5,872 nucleotides of DNA from an uncultured Collinsella sp. (lineage in GTDB: Bacteria > Actinomycetota > Coriobacteriia > Coriobacteriales > Coriobacteriaceae): contig USEK01000095.1 of assembly GCA_900553705.1 (NCBI GenBank), positions 1-5,872 on the forward strand, in the 5' to 3' direction. The stretch's first letter is position 1; the number at the start of each line of letters is the position of its first letter. The notes under the pieces are model-generated. The model made no database searches, was not told the origin of the DNA, and saw only the letters and a program-made list of their open reading frames with translations. Of the stretch, positions 1 through 5,411 are shown piece by piece. The translations under genes were made by a program, and so were the position numbers.

Positions 1-48
1 CGAGATTCCTCTACGTCTCGTGGGCTCGGAGATGTGTATAAGAGACAG
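1..48 (+). other. Illumina Nextera N7 adapter (sequencing artefact)
   Basis: This is not genomic sequence. Positions 1-6 match the end of the P7 primer region, 7-14 (TCCTCTAC) match the i7 index known as N712, and 15-48 are the Nextera read-2 adapter, whose last 19 bases (30-48) are the hyperactive Tn5 mosaic end AGATGTGTATAAGAGACAG. The genome begins at 49. Open reading frames running out of this stretch are chimeric and start with adapter-coded peptides such as MYKRQ or MGSEMCIRD. Confidence 0.98.
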
Positions 49-470
49 ATCTTGGGCGTGGAGGCGAGCTCGGGGCGATCACCCAGGAAGCGCTCGAGCT
101 GGCCGATGGCCACGGGCTCGGACTTCTTACCACGGATGCACTTGCCCTCGCACTGGTTCTCCTGCGGGCAGACGCGGCCGCAGATGGCGGGAAGCATGGA
201 GTCCTCGCGGATGGTATCGAGGGCGCCGCCGAAGTCCTTCGCGCGGATCTGCTCGATAAAGCGGGGGATGTTGATGTTGACAGGGCAGCCCTCAACACAG
301 AACGGCTTCTTGCAGTTGAGGCAGCGCTCGGCCTCGGCCAGCGCCATCTCCTCGGTGAAGCCCTTGTCGACGGGGCGGAAGTCGCAGGCGCGCTCGGCAG
401 CCGGCTCCTCGTTATCGGGGGTGCGGGGCGACTTCATATCGGCAACGAAACGACCGTTAACTAGTGGCAT
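49..470 (-). CDS. nfnB: NfnB / glutamate synthase small subunit-like flavoprotein, N-terminal 140 residues (cut by contig end)
   Basis: This is the N-terminal part of a protein of the NADPH-dependent glutamate synthase small-chain (GltD-like) family, usually about 460 residues long. What is visible is the iron-sulfur domain: residues 50-63 carry C-x2-C-x4-C-x3-CP and residues 97-111 carry C-x3-CP-x5-C-x3-C, the eight cysteines that hold two [4Fe-4S] clusters in this family. The FAD- and NADPH-binding domains lie beyond the contig end. The chosen start is the ATG at 468-470 (protein begins MPLVNGRF), preceded by a GAGG/AGAG purine stretch. It overlaps the end of nfnA by 10 bases, suggesting translational coupling. 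An alternative start is ATG 435-437. Pairing with an NfnA-like gene in the order A then B suggests the large subunit of NADH-dependent ferredoxin:NADP+ oxidoreductase, a cytoplasmic electron-bifurcating transhydrogenase. A sulfide dehydrogenase (SudA) or stand-alone glutamate synthase role cannot be excluded. The truncation is purely technical. Confidence 0.85.
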
Positions 471-1300
471 GCGCAGCTCTTTTCCTCATAGGCCTTGAGG
501 GACTCGCCCTCTTCGGAACGGTAAGCGGCCTGGCGGGCACGAAGGTCATCCCAGTCGACCAGGGTGGCATCGAAGTCGGGGCCGTCGACGCAAGCGAACT
601 TGGTCACGCCGCCCACCTCGACGCGGCAGCAGCCGCACATGCCGGTGCCGTCAACCATGATGGGGTTGAGCGACGCGGTGATGGGAGTGTCGTACTTCTG
701 GGCGGTGAGGGTCGAGAACTTCATCATCGGAACGGGGCCGACGCAGAAGACCTGGCTCACGGCCTTGTCCTGCAGCAGACGCTCCAGCGGAGCGGTGACA
801 ACGCCCTGCTCGCCGTAGGAACCGTCGTCGGTGGTGATGTGGATGTGGTCCTCGTCGAGGAGCTCGCGGAACTGGTCCTCCATGAGCAGGAGGTCCTTGG
901 TGCGGGCGCCCATGATGGCGTGCACCTCGTGGCCGGTCTCGACCAGGTGCTTGGCGACCGGGAAGGCAATTGCCAGGCCGACGCCGCCGCCAATGACGGC
1001 GCAGGGGCCCTCAGCCATCTCGGTGGGAACGCCCAGCGGGCCCACGACGTCGCGCAGCGACTCGCCGGCCTCGTAGGTGGAAAGCATCTCGGTGGTCTTG
1101 CCGATCACCATGAAGATGAACTCGACCCAGCCCTCGTCACCGTTCCAGCCGGCCAGGGTAAACGGGACGCGCTCGCCCGTCTCGTTGGCGCGGACCATGA
1201 GGAACTGTCCAGCGTGCGCATGCTTGGCGATTGCGGGCGCCTCGATGCGGAACTTGAACACCTTCTCCGAGAACTGCGTCTTCTCCAGGATCTTATACAT
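461..1300 (-). CDS. nfnA: NfnA / sulfide dehydrogenase-like FAD/NAD-binding [2Fe-2S] subunit
   Basis: The gene encodes 279 residues, the usual length for this ferredoxin-NADP+ reductase-like family (NfnA, SudB, PyrK relatives). Domains in order: an FAD-binding barrel with the RVPFTL motif at 44-49; a nucleotide-binding Rossmann domain with the glycine-rich VIGGGVGLA at 102-110 and CVGPVPMMK at 186-194; and a C-terminal [2Fe-2S] site in VDGTGMCGCCRV (216-227) plus FACVDGP (235-241). In NfnA the cluster is held by one Asp and three Cys; the likely ligands here are D217, C222, C225 and C237, with C224 extra. The start is supported by GAGAGGGG about six bases upstream of the ATG. The gene overlaps the start of nfnB, so the two very probably form one operon making a heterodimer that couples NADH, NADPH and ferredoxin in the cytoplasm. 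The closest alternative is SudB. The last residues, SCACH, are cysteine-rich. Confidence 0.88.
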   Translation of the reverse strand: MYKILEKTQFSEKVFKFRIEAPAIAKHAHAGQFLMVRANETGERVPFTLAGWNGDEGWVEFIFMVIGKTTEMLSTYEAGESLRDVVGPLGVPTEMAEGPCAVIGGGVGLAIAFPVAKHLVETGHEVHAIMGARTKDLLLMEDQFRELLDEDHIHITTDDGSYGEQGVVTAPLERLLQDKAVSQVFCVGPVPMMKFSTLTAQKYDTPITASLNPIMVDGTGMCGCCRVEVGGVTKFACVDGPDFDATLVDWDDLRARQAAYRSEEGESLKAYEEKSCACH

Positions 1301-1405
1301 AGAACCCCTCTCTTGTTAGGGCCGCCGAACCGTGCCTCCACGGAAATGGACGGTAGCCCGAATAAAACCGTACGCGCACAGGCGTTGTGCAGACATACGA
1401 TGCAA

Positions 1406-1411
1406 ATTATA
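1406..1411 (-). promoter_or_regulatory. Candidate -10 element for the nfnAB operon
   Basis: On the minus strand this is a perfect TATAAT, about 105 bases upstream of the nfnA start codon. No good -35 hexamer sits at 16-18 bases; an 8-base palindrome GACATGTC (1420-1427) lies in the spacer instead. If used, the transcript would carry an untranslated leader of roughly 100 bases. The exact hexamer in GC-rich intergenic sequence supports the call; the missing -35 weakens it. Confidence 0.45.
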
Positions 1412-1473
1412 CCCTCATGGACATGTCACTTACGTGTGTCTTCGGCGGTTGGGAGCAGGGTTTATCCACTTCG

Positions 1474-1508
1474 ACCTGCCAAAGGGGGAGAGGTTTATTT
1501 TGGCAGGT
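1474..1508. repeat. REP-like palindromic unit, copy 1
   Basis: The arms ACCTGCCAAA (1474-1483) and TTTGGCAGGT (1499-1508) are exact reverse complements, giving a 10-bp stem around a 15-base loop, followed on the plus strand by TTTAT. The reverse complement of this unit matches copy 2 (1639-1671) over nearly its full length, including the loop motif AAATAAAC-x-TCTC. It could act as a weak terminator or be a dispersed palindromic repeat. Confidence 0.6.
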
Positions 1509-1525
1509 TTTATCAGGCAAAACGG

Positions 1526-1569
1526 CAAAGGGGGCCGGCCTCGCGCTTCGGTGAGGCCGGCCCCCTTTG
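1526..1569 (-). terminator. Strong GC-rich hairpin, probable terminator downstream of pth
   Basis: A 17-bp perfect stem (1526-1542 paired with 1553-1569) encloses a 10-base loop containing TTCG. The stem has AAA at its left foot and TTT at its right, so it can fold on either strand. Reading leftward (minus strand), the stem is followed by CCG and then four T. The only transcript certain to reach it is that of pth, whose stop codon is about 100 bases upstream, so termination of the pth transcript before nfnAB is the likely role. The U-tract is poor and not directly adjacent to the stem, so a structural role is possible. Confidence 0.55.
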
Positions 1570-1638
1570 GAGCGTTGCATATGTATAGCGGCACAGGGTT
1601 TATTGCGACGCAGCCGCCGCGGCGTTTCCGCAGATGAA

Positions 1639-1671
1639 ACCTGCCAAAATAAACATCTCTAAATGGTAGGT
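1639..1671. repeat. REP-like palindromic unit, copy 2 (inverted relative to copy 1)
   Basis: ACCTGCCA (1639-1646) pairs with TGGTAGGT (1664-1671), with one G-T wobble on the plus strand, and the stem can extend by AAA/TTT at its foot. Bases 1637-1654 are an exact 18-base reverse complement of 1493-1510 in copy 1. The unit abuts the pth stop codon, so it is the first structure a pth transcript would form after translation ends. On that transcript the wobble becomes an A-C mismatch, so the stem is weaker there. Confidence 0.6.
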
Positions 1672-1672
1672 T

Positions 1673-2302
1673 TTAGTGCTTGCCGTTGGCGGAAGCGGCG
1701 CCGTTTACGTGATCGCGGGCGTAGATTACGCCGTGGACGATGGCCAGACCGGCGGCATCTGCGGCGCGGGCGCAGGTGTCCTGGAAATCCTCGGCTTCGC
1801 GGGCGCGCAGCTGCTTGAGCACGTAGTCTGCCACGGCCATCTTGCCGGGAGGGTTGCCGATGCCGGTGCGGATACGGCTAAAGTCGCGGCTGCCCATCTT
1901 GTCGATGATGGAGCGCAGGCCGTTGTGACCGGCATGGCCTCCGCCCAGCTTAACACGCACGTCGCCGGCGGGAATATCGAGCTCGTCGTGGATGACGAGC
2001 AGCTCCTCGGCCTTGATCTTGTACTCGCGGCAGAGCTTGGAGATGGGCCCGCCCGAGGTGTTCATGTACGACTGCGGCTTGACCAGTACAATCTGGCGCT
2101 TGCCGTTCTCTTCCTCGGCATCGTTGATGTTGATGAGCGCGACCTCGGCGCCTGCTTGGTTTTTCCAGTACGTGACGCCGGCCTGACGGGCCAGCTCGTC
2201 GATCGCCTTAAAACCGGCGTTGTGGCGGGTCTCGGCATACTCATCGCCAGGGTTGCCAAGTCCGGCAACCATGCGAATCTTAAGCGGCTGTGCAGCTGCC
2301 AT
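1673..2302 (-). CDS. pth: Peptidyl-tRNA hydrolase
   Basis: Pth is a cytoplasmic esterase that frees tRNA from peptidyl-tRNA dropped by stalled ribosomes. The 209-residue product is slightly longer than the roughly 190-residue E. coli enzyme, mostly through extra residues at the N-terminus and around 60-68. Family motifs are intact: GLGNPG (14-19), TRHNAG (25-30), SYMNTSG (78-84), HDELD (105-109) and GGHAGHNGL (121-129). The expected catalytic and substrate-binding residues are N17, H27, N81, D106, H126 and N127, matching N10, H20, N68, D93, H113 and N114 of the E. coli enzyme. The start is the ATG at 2300-2302, because AAAGG lies six bases before it. The in-frame ATG at 2306-2308 would have no spacing, and the frame runs open upstream to 2407 without family similarity. 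Pth often sits near prs and glmU, but here an accessory gene and two repeats separate it from prs. Confidence 0.97.
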   Translation of the reverse strand: MAAAQPLKIRMVAGLGNPGDEYAETRHNAGFKAIDELARQAGVTYWKNQAGAEVALININDAEEENGKRQIVLVKPQSYMNTSGGPISKLCREYKIKAEELLVIHDELDIPAGDVRVKLGGGHAGHNGLRSIIDKMGSRDFSRIRTGIGNPPGKMAVADYVLKQLRAREAEDFQDTCARAADAAGLAIVHGVIYARDHVNGAASANGKH

Positions 2303-2331
2303 GTTCATCCTTTCGTTGATTTGTCGCCTGC

Positions 2332-2361
2332 TATGGTGAGCGACCCTGTTGCCGCTGTCAA
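2332..2361 (-). promoter_or_regulatory. Candidate promoter of pth
   Basis: A perfect -35 hexamer TTGACA lies at 2356-2361 on the minus strand, about 55 bases before the pth start codon. The best -10 candidates downstream are poor: ACCATA at 2332-2337 (18-base spacer) or CATAGC at 2330-2335 (20-base spacer). Pth would need its own promoter here, because it is cut off from prs by a terminator and an insertion. Confidence 0.35.
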
Positions 2362-2416
2362 ATGGAGGGCAATTGAGGTTGTTTGGGGGCGTTTGGACGG
2401 CCGTCAAAATCCGAGG

Positions 2417-2620
2417 TGGACAGTTAGTTCAGATACGTATAAGTTCTGAGGACTCGAATTGCTCAATTCAATGCCGATACGTTGTTTTGGAACTTTAGTT
2501 AGTCCATATGACGCTGTTTTGAAGTCTACCCCGCTTTCAAATAGGGCGAATGGTATAGAGATAGCTGCAAAACAGCCTAATTCAATGTGTCTATTTATAC
2601 GTATTTGAACTAACTGTCCA
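2417..2620. mobile_element. MITE-like element 1 (204 bp, 26-bp terminal inverted repeats)
   Basis: The left end (2417-2442) begins TGGACAGTTAGTTCA and continues into ATACGTAT. The right end (2595-2620) is its reverse complement with a single mismatch over 26 bases. The interior is visibly AT-richer than the surrounding genes and contains further inverted pairs, such as GCTGTTTTG (from 2513) with CAAAACAGC, and AATTCAATG repeated directly near both ends. It has no credible gene. Element 2, 1.3 kb away, shares 27 identical bases at its left end. Size, terminal inverted repeats and lack of coding sequence fit a miniature inverted-repeat transposable element moved by a transposase encoded elsewhere. 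No target-site duplication is visible (left flank CCGAGG, right flank GCCCTG). An extended folded repeat RNA is the alternative. Confidence 0.65.
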
Positions 2621-2630
2621 GCCCTGTTCG

Positions 2631-2653
2631 ACGGCGCACGGGTGATTCGCCGT
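2631..2653 (-). terminator. Weak hairpin just after the nuclease-like gene
   Basis: ACGGCG (2631-2636) and CGCCGT (2648-2653) form a 6-bp stem with an 11-base loop, directly after the stop codon at 2654-2656. No T-run follows, so termination would be factor-dependent or left to the large foldback of the adjoining element 1. Confidence 0.3.
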
Positions 2654-3781
2654 TTAGACCGGCGCAAGGCCGATTCCGGCCCGCAGAGCGTTGAGCCAAG
2701 CGGCCTGACGCTTGCGATAGCCCTTGATGCGATATCGGAATCGGACTCCTGCGAGTCGATGCATCGTTTGGGCGAAGGCTTCGAGTGCAACAAGGTCTTT
2801 CATTTGGTCGCGATTGATAACCAGGACGTGGATGCCCATTGCCTTGAGGCCATTATTTCGATTGCCATCGTGGATGCGAGCGTTTTGAAGCTCATGCCCA
2901 ATTCCGTTGTATTCGTTGTCGACTCCGGCGGCCGGGCAATATAGGTCGAGGATGGCGTAAGGGATGCCGGAGGACATGTTAACCGCAAGAGTGTCGAAGT
3001 CGATTCGATAGTTGAGTAGCAGGCCTCCCATGGGCAGGCTGCAACATCCGAATCCGCCAAAGCGCATGGGCGCTCCGAGAACGGCTAACATTAGGGATTC
3101 GGCTGGGGATGCAGATCCGGGTCGGGCAAGCTTGACTGCCGTGCGAAACGAGGTGTATGAGCTACTTTTGGCGAAGCGCGCGACCGCCTCGAGATCTTCG
3201 ATGGTCGTGGCGGGCTCGCATTTGTAGTGCGCCTGTTCGTAGCGGGTTTCGTTCTGCTGTTTGGCTGCCGACTGGCCGCCCAGGCAATCAAGATCGCCCG
3301 TCGCTGCGCAGCTATCGCCCTTGGGCCAGATGTCGTCATAGGCGATGGGGTAGGTTGCCTCGGGCGGAAGGGAGTAGGTTCCGAGCAGCTCCATAAGGAG
3401 CATCAAGGTTTTGGCGACCGATTCATTTTTAGAACAAAGCATGGCTGTCATGGCAGGAGACGTTGCGTAGATGTCGGCCTCGACGTGCATAATTGCACCT
3501 TCAGGAAGCGGAGCGGAGAGAATATGCTGAAGAAGTCGCTTGTCGGGGCGTCTGTTGTCTTCGTTTGAAACGAGAAGATCGAGTAGTTCGGAATCATCTT
3601 CATTCCAGGCGTCGAGTATCGAAAGTGCGCCAAAGTCTATCGCGTCATTATTGGGAATGCAGCTAGCCAAGGCCTGTGCTTGCTGTTCACTATCAACGGA
3701 GTCCCAGGGTAGGGCAGAGTACGCCCGTCGTGCGCGACGAATTGCGCGGAGGGCGGAGAAATGTGAAATCACGGTCGTCAT
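2654..3781 (-). CDS. Uncharacterised coriobacterial protein with C-terminal PD-(D/E)XK (DUF559/Vsr-like) nuclease-fold signature
   Basis: The product has 375 residues and no established function. The C-terminal half shows SPAES (225-229), NYRIDFD (257-263), LDLYCP (278-283), NEYNGIGHE (289-297) and HVLVINRDQ (318-326). This order, an acidic residue in a strand (D279), then E-x-[DN]-G and a downstream His (E290, N292, H296), then a hydrophobic strand, resembles DUF559 and Vsr-like PD-(D/E)XK nucleases. The lysine of the classic motif is absent. The N-terminal half has SHFSALRAIR (6-15), a LLDLLV strand, APLPEG (90-95), TSP (107-109) and LMELLGTYSL (129-138). That layout recalls actinobacterial AbiEi-antitoxin-like plus DUF559 fusions. 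The tail (346-359) is strongly basic. No Shine-Dalgarno sequence is seen before the ATG, though SHFSAL so close to the N-terminus supports this start. The gene lies between two MITE-like repeats, inside the prs-pth interval. A role in defence or toxin-antitoxin function is inference only. Confidence 0.82.
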   Translation of the reverse strand: MTTVISHFSALRAIRRARRAYSALPWDSVDSEQQAQALASCIPNNDAIDFGALSILDAWNEDDSELLDLLVSNEDNRRPDKRLLQHILSAPLPEGAIMHVEADIYATSPAMTAMLCSKNESVAKTLMLLMELLGTYSLPPEATYPIAYDDIWPKGDSCAATGDLDCLGGQSAAKQQNETRYEQAHYKCEPATTIEDLEAVARFAKSSSYTSFRTAVKLARPGSASPAESLMLAVLGAPMRFGGFGCCSLPMGGLLLNYRIDFDTLAVNMSSGIPYAILDLYCPAAGVDNEYNGIGHELQNARIHDGNRNNGLKAMGIHVLVINRDQMKDLVALEAFAQTMHRLAGVRFRYRIKGYRKRQAAWLNALRAGIGLAPV

Positions 3782-3944
3782 AGCTATAACGTACTAAGTT
3801 GGCGGCAGAATGCGACCGCCATACCGTTCTTTTCGCTCAGCGGGGCGCTGTGCGCCATGAACGGCTGGGTGTTATGAAATCGATGGAATCGGTTGAGGGG
3901 ATTGCAGGAAATTGAGCTCTGCCGCGAAGGTTGACGATAGCTAC
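3782..3944. other. Upstream region of the nuclease-like gene, no clear promoter
   Basis: This interval should hold the promoter of the nuclease-like gene, but no convincing -35/-10 pair was found on the minus strand. It contains small hairpins, notably TGGCGG (3800-3805) with CCGCCA (3816-3821), and GGCGC with GCGCC near 3845-3857. The hairpin stem so close to the start codon could influence expression. No credible open reading frame was seen. Confidence 0.3.
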
Positions 3945-4146
3945 TGGACAGTTAGTTCAGATACGTATAAGGCGACGGGCATTCGAGGCGTTTCTAAGGG
4001 CCTTCGAGGGTGATTTGAGGGTAAATATGCGGCGGTTGTACTCGAAAACGATGAGCTTTGGGCGGCATGGCATCCGCCGGGGAGCTCAGAAGGCTCCGAA
4101 CGGCCCTTTGGGGCTTTAAAAAATACGTATCTGAACCAATTGTCCA
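3945..4146. mobile_element. MITE-like element 2 (202 bp, 26-bp terminal inverted repeats)
   Basis: The left end (3945-3971) is identical over 27 bases to the left end of element 1. The right end (4121-4146) is the reverse complement with two internal mismatches and a diverged AT foot. The core differs from element 1 and is GC-richer; it has its own internal pairing, with AAGGGCC-TTCGAG near 3998-4010 complementary to CTCCGAACGGCCCTT near 4094-4108, and GGCGG/CCGCC near 4060-4080. No target-site duplication is visible (left flank AGCTAC, right flank GGGAAG). Short frames crossing the ends read repeat-coded peptides such as LYVSELTV and GQLVQIRI, also found in frames over element 1; these are not genes. 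It separates the nuclease-like gene from the prs terminator. Confidence 0.65.
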
Positions 4147-4167
4147 GGGAAGGTTGGCGAGGGATAG

Positions 4168-4199
4168 AAAAAGGGCCGGAAGCGAGCTTCCGACCCTTT
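4168..4199 (-). terminator. Rho-independent terminator of prs
   Basis: On the minus strand a 13-bp stem with one G-T wobble (4187-4199 with 4170-4182) encloses a four-base loop and runs into five T (4172-4168). On the plus strand the wobble becomes a C-A mismatch and no T-run of that kind follows, so the structure is oriented for prs, whose stop codon lies 33 bases upstream. Confidence 0.9.
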
Positions 4200-4232
4200 A
4201 AAAGCATCAAAGATGATGCGATGCGCGTTGGA

Positions 4233-5219
4233 CTACAGCGCGAAGTCGCCGCCGACGAGCGTGGAGACGGGCTCCTCGTGGTAAACGGCGGAGATGGCCT
4301 GAGCGAACTCCTCGGCGACCGAGATGGTCTTGATCTTGCCGCCGACCTCGACGGGAATGGCGTCGGTGACGAGGCACTCGACGATCGGGGCGTCGTTCAG
4401 ACGCTCGATGGCCGGACCGGAGAAGATGCCGTGGGTGGCGCAGACGTAGATGTCGCCAGCGCCCATAGCCTTGAGCTCCTTGACGTTGGCGCACAGGGTG
4501 CCAGCGGTGTCGATCATGTCGTCGTTGATGATGCAGGTCTTGCCCTTGATGTCACCGATGATGCCCATGACCTCGGCGGCGTTGTGGCGCGGACGGCCCT
4601 TGTGGGCGATGGCCAGGTCGCAGCCGAGCATGTCGGACAGCTTCTTGGCGGCCTTGGCGCGGCCCACGTCGGGGGAGACGACAACCAGGTTGTCGGTGTC
4701 GAAGTTCATGGCGTTGTAGTACTGGCCAAACAGCGGCAGTGCGGACAGGTGGTTGACCGGGATATCAAAGAAGCCCTGGATCTGACCCTGGTGCAGGTCG
4801 AGGGTGATGATGCGGTCGACGCCGGCGCGCTCGAGCAGGTTGGCGACGAGGCGGGCGGTGATGGGCTCGCGCGGGCCGGCCTTGCGGTCCTGGCGGGCAT
4901 AGCCGTAGTGGGTGATGACGGCGGTGATGGAGCGGGCGGATGCGCGCTTGGCAGCGTCGGTGGCGATGAGCAGCTCCATGAGCATGTCGTTGACGTTGCC
5001 GCCGGCCACGGACTGAATCAGGAAGACGTCGGCGCCGCGGACGGTCTCGTCGTAGCGGGCGTAAATCTCACCGTTGGCGAACTGCTTTAGCGTAAGGCCC
5101 GAAAGCTCGACCCCAAGGTACTCAGCGATCTTCTGAGCGAGGGGACGGTTGGAGGAACCGGAATACACGCGGATGGACTTGCGCATATTCTCCGACTTCT
5201 CGGGATCATTAATCGGCAT
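4233..5219 (-). CDS. prs: Ribose-phosphate pyrophosphokinase (PRPP synthetase)
   Basis: Prs transfers pyrophosphate from ATP to ribose-5-phosphate, giving PRPP for purine, pyrimidine, histidine, tryptophan and NAD synthesis in the cytoplasm. The 328-residue product is slightly longer than the usual 310-320 because of a short N-terminal extension before the conserved RVYSGSSN (17-24). Family motifs present: FANGE (47-51), THYGYARQDRK (103-113), the metal/PRPP-site DLHQGQIQGFF (141-151), the flexible-loop KGRPRHN (207-213) where many homologues have KRR, and the PRPP-binding loop DDMIDTAGT (233-241). The start is set by AAAGGAG seven bases before the ATG at 5217-5219; the later in-frame ATG (residue 12) has GGAG only three bases away. 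The gene is a separate transcription unit: glmU upstream ends in a terminator and prs has its own. The family assignment is secure. Confidence 0.98.
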   Translation of the reverse strand: MPINDPEKSENMRKSIRVYSGSSNRPLAQKIAEYLGVELSGLTLKQFANGEIYARYDETVRGADVFLIQSVAGGNVNDMLMELLIATDAAKRASARSITAVITHYGYARQDRKAGPREPITARLVANLLERAGVDRIITLDLHQGQIQGFFDIPVNHLSALPLFGQYYNAMNFDTDNLVVVSPDVGRAKAAKKLSDMLGCDLAIAHKGRPRHNAAEVMGIIGDIKGKTCIINDDMIDTAGTLCANVKELKAMGAGDIYVCATHGIFSGPAIERLNDAPIVECLVTDAIPVEVGGKIKTISVAEEFAQAISAVYHEEPVSTLVGGDFAL

Positions 5220-5265
5220 TACCCTTCTCCTTTATACATCGAATGCCATATAGATGCCTTTTTGC

Positions 5266-5271
5266 ATTGTA
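5266..5271 (-). promoter_or_regulatory. Candidate -10 element of prs
   Basis: TACAAT on the minus strand matches the -10 consensus at five of six positions, and would start transcription about 40 bases before the prs start codon. No good -35 was found at 16-18 bases. A TTGACG farther upstream (near 5313-5318) has no -10 at the right distance. A promoter is expected here because glmU ends in a strong terminator just upstream. Confidence 0.3.
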
Positions 5272-5362
5272 ACCGTGCGGCGGGGTTAATCGGGTCTTGA
5301 TAACGTCTTTACCGTCAACGGACACGAACCGACCACTCATCCGGTCGCGCAGGTCACGATAG

Positions 5363-5396
5363 AAAAAGGAGCCGTCCCCATGGAACAGCTCCTTTT
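5363..5396 (-). terminator. Rho-independent terminator of glmU
   Basis: Minus-strand AAAAGGAGC (from 5396) pairs with GCTCCTTTT (to 5364), and the interior extends the stem through TGTTCC and GGGACG (two G-T wobbles) to a three-base loop, about 15 bp in all. A run of five T (5367-5363) follows. It sits 15 bases after the glmU stop codon. Confidence 0.92.
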
Positions 5397-5411
5397 GTGC
5401 TTGGTGAAACG

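Noticed and set aside
464..1588. Long plus-strand open frame of 374 codons opposite nfnA
   Set aside because: It is a GC-rich antisense shadow of nfnA with low-complexity Gly/Ala/Val/Asp-rich translation and no family motifs, while the opposite strand has an unmistakable protein family.
1332..1637. A 101-codon plus-strand gene between nfnA and pth
   Set aside because: It runs through the REP-like units and the strong hairpin, has no recognisable motifs, and lies opposite the probable nfnAB leader and promoter.
1474..1671. The paired short palindromes as a CRISPR array
   Set aside because: There are only two units, in inverted rather than direct orientation, with no regular spacers.
2303..2407. 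N-terminal extension of pth to the upstream ATG at 2405-2407
   Set aside because: The extra residues have no resemblance to the family, whereas the ATG at 2300-2302 has a well-placed ribosome binding site.
1676..2449. Plus-strand open frame of 257 codons opposite pth
   Set aside because: Antisense shadow of a clear pth gene, with no recognisable motifs.
2404..2793. A 129-codon minus-strand gene across element 1
   Set aside because: It overlaps the end of the nuclease-like gene in another frame and then translates the repeat; its LYVSELTV end is coded by the terminal repeat and recurs at element 2.
4140..5090. Long plus-strand open frame of 316 codons opposite prs
   Set aside because: It is the antisense shadow of prs; the translation is repetitive Gly/Asp/Val/Leu-rich sequence and it starts inside the end of MITE-like element 2.
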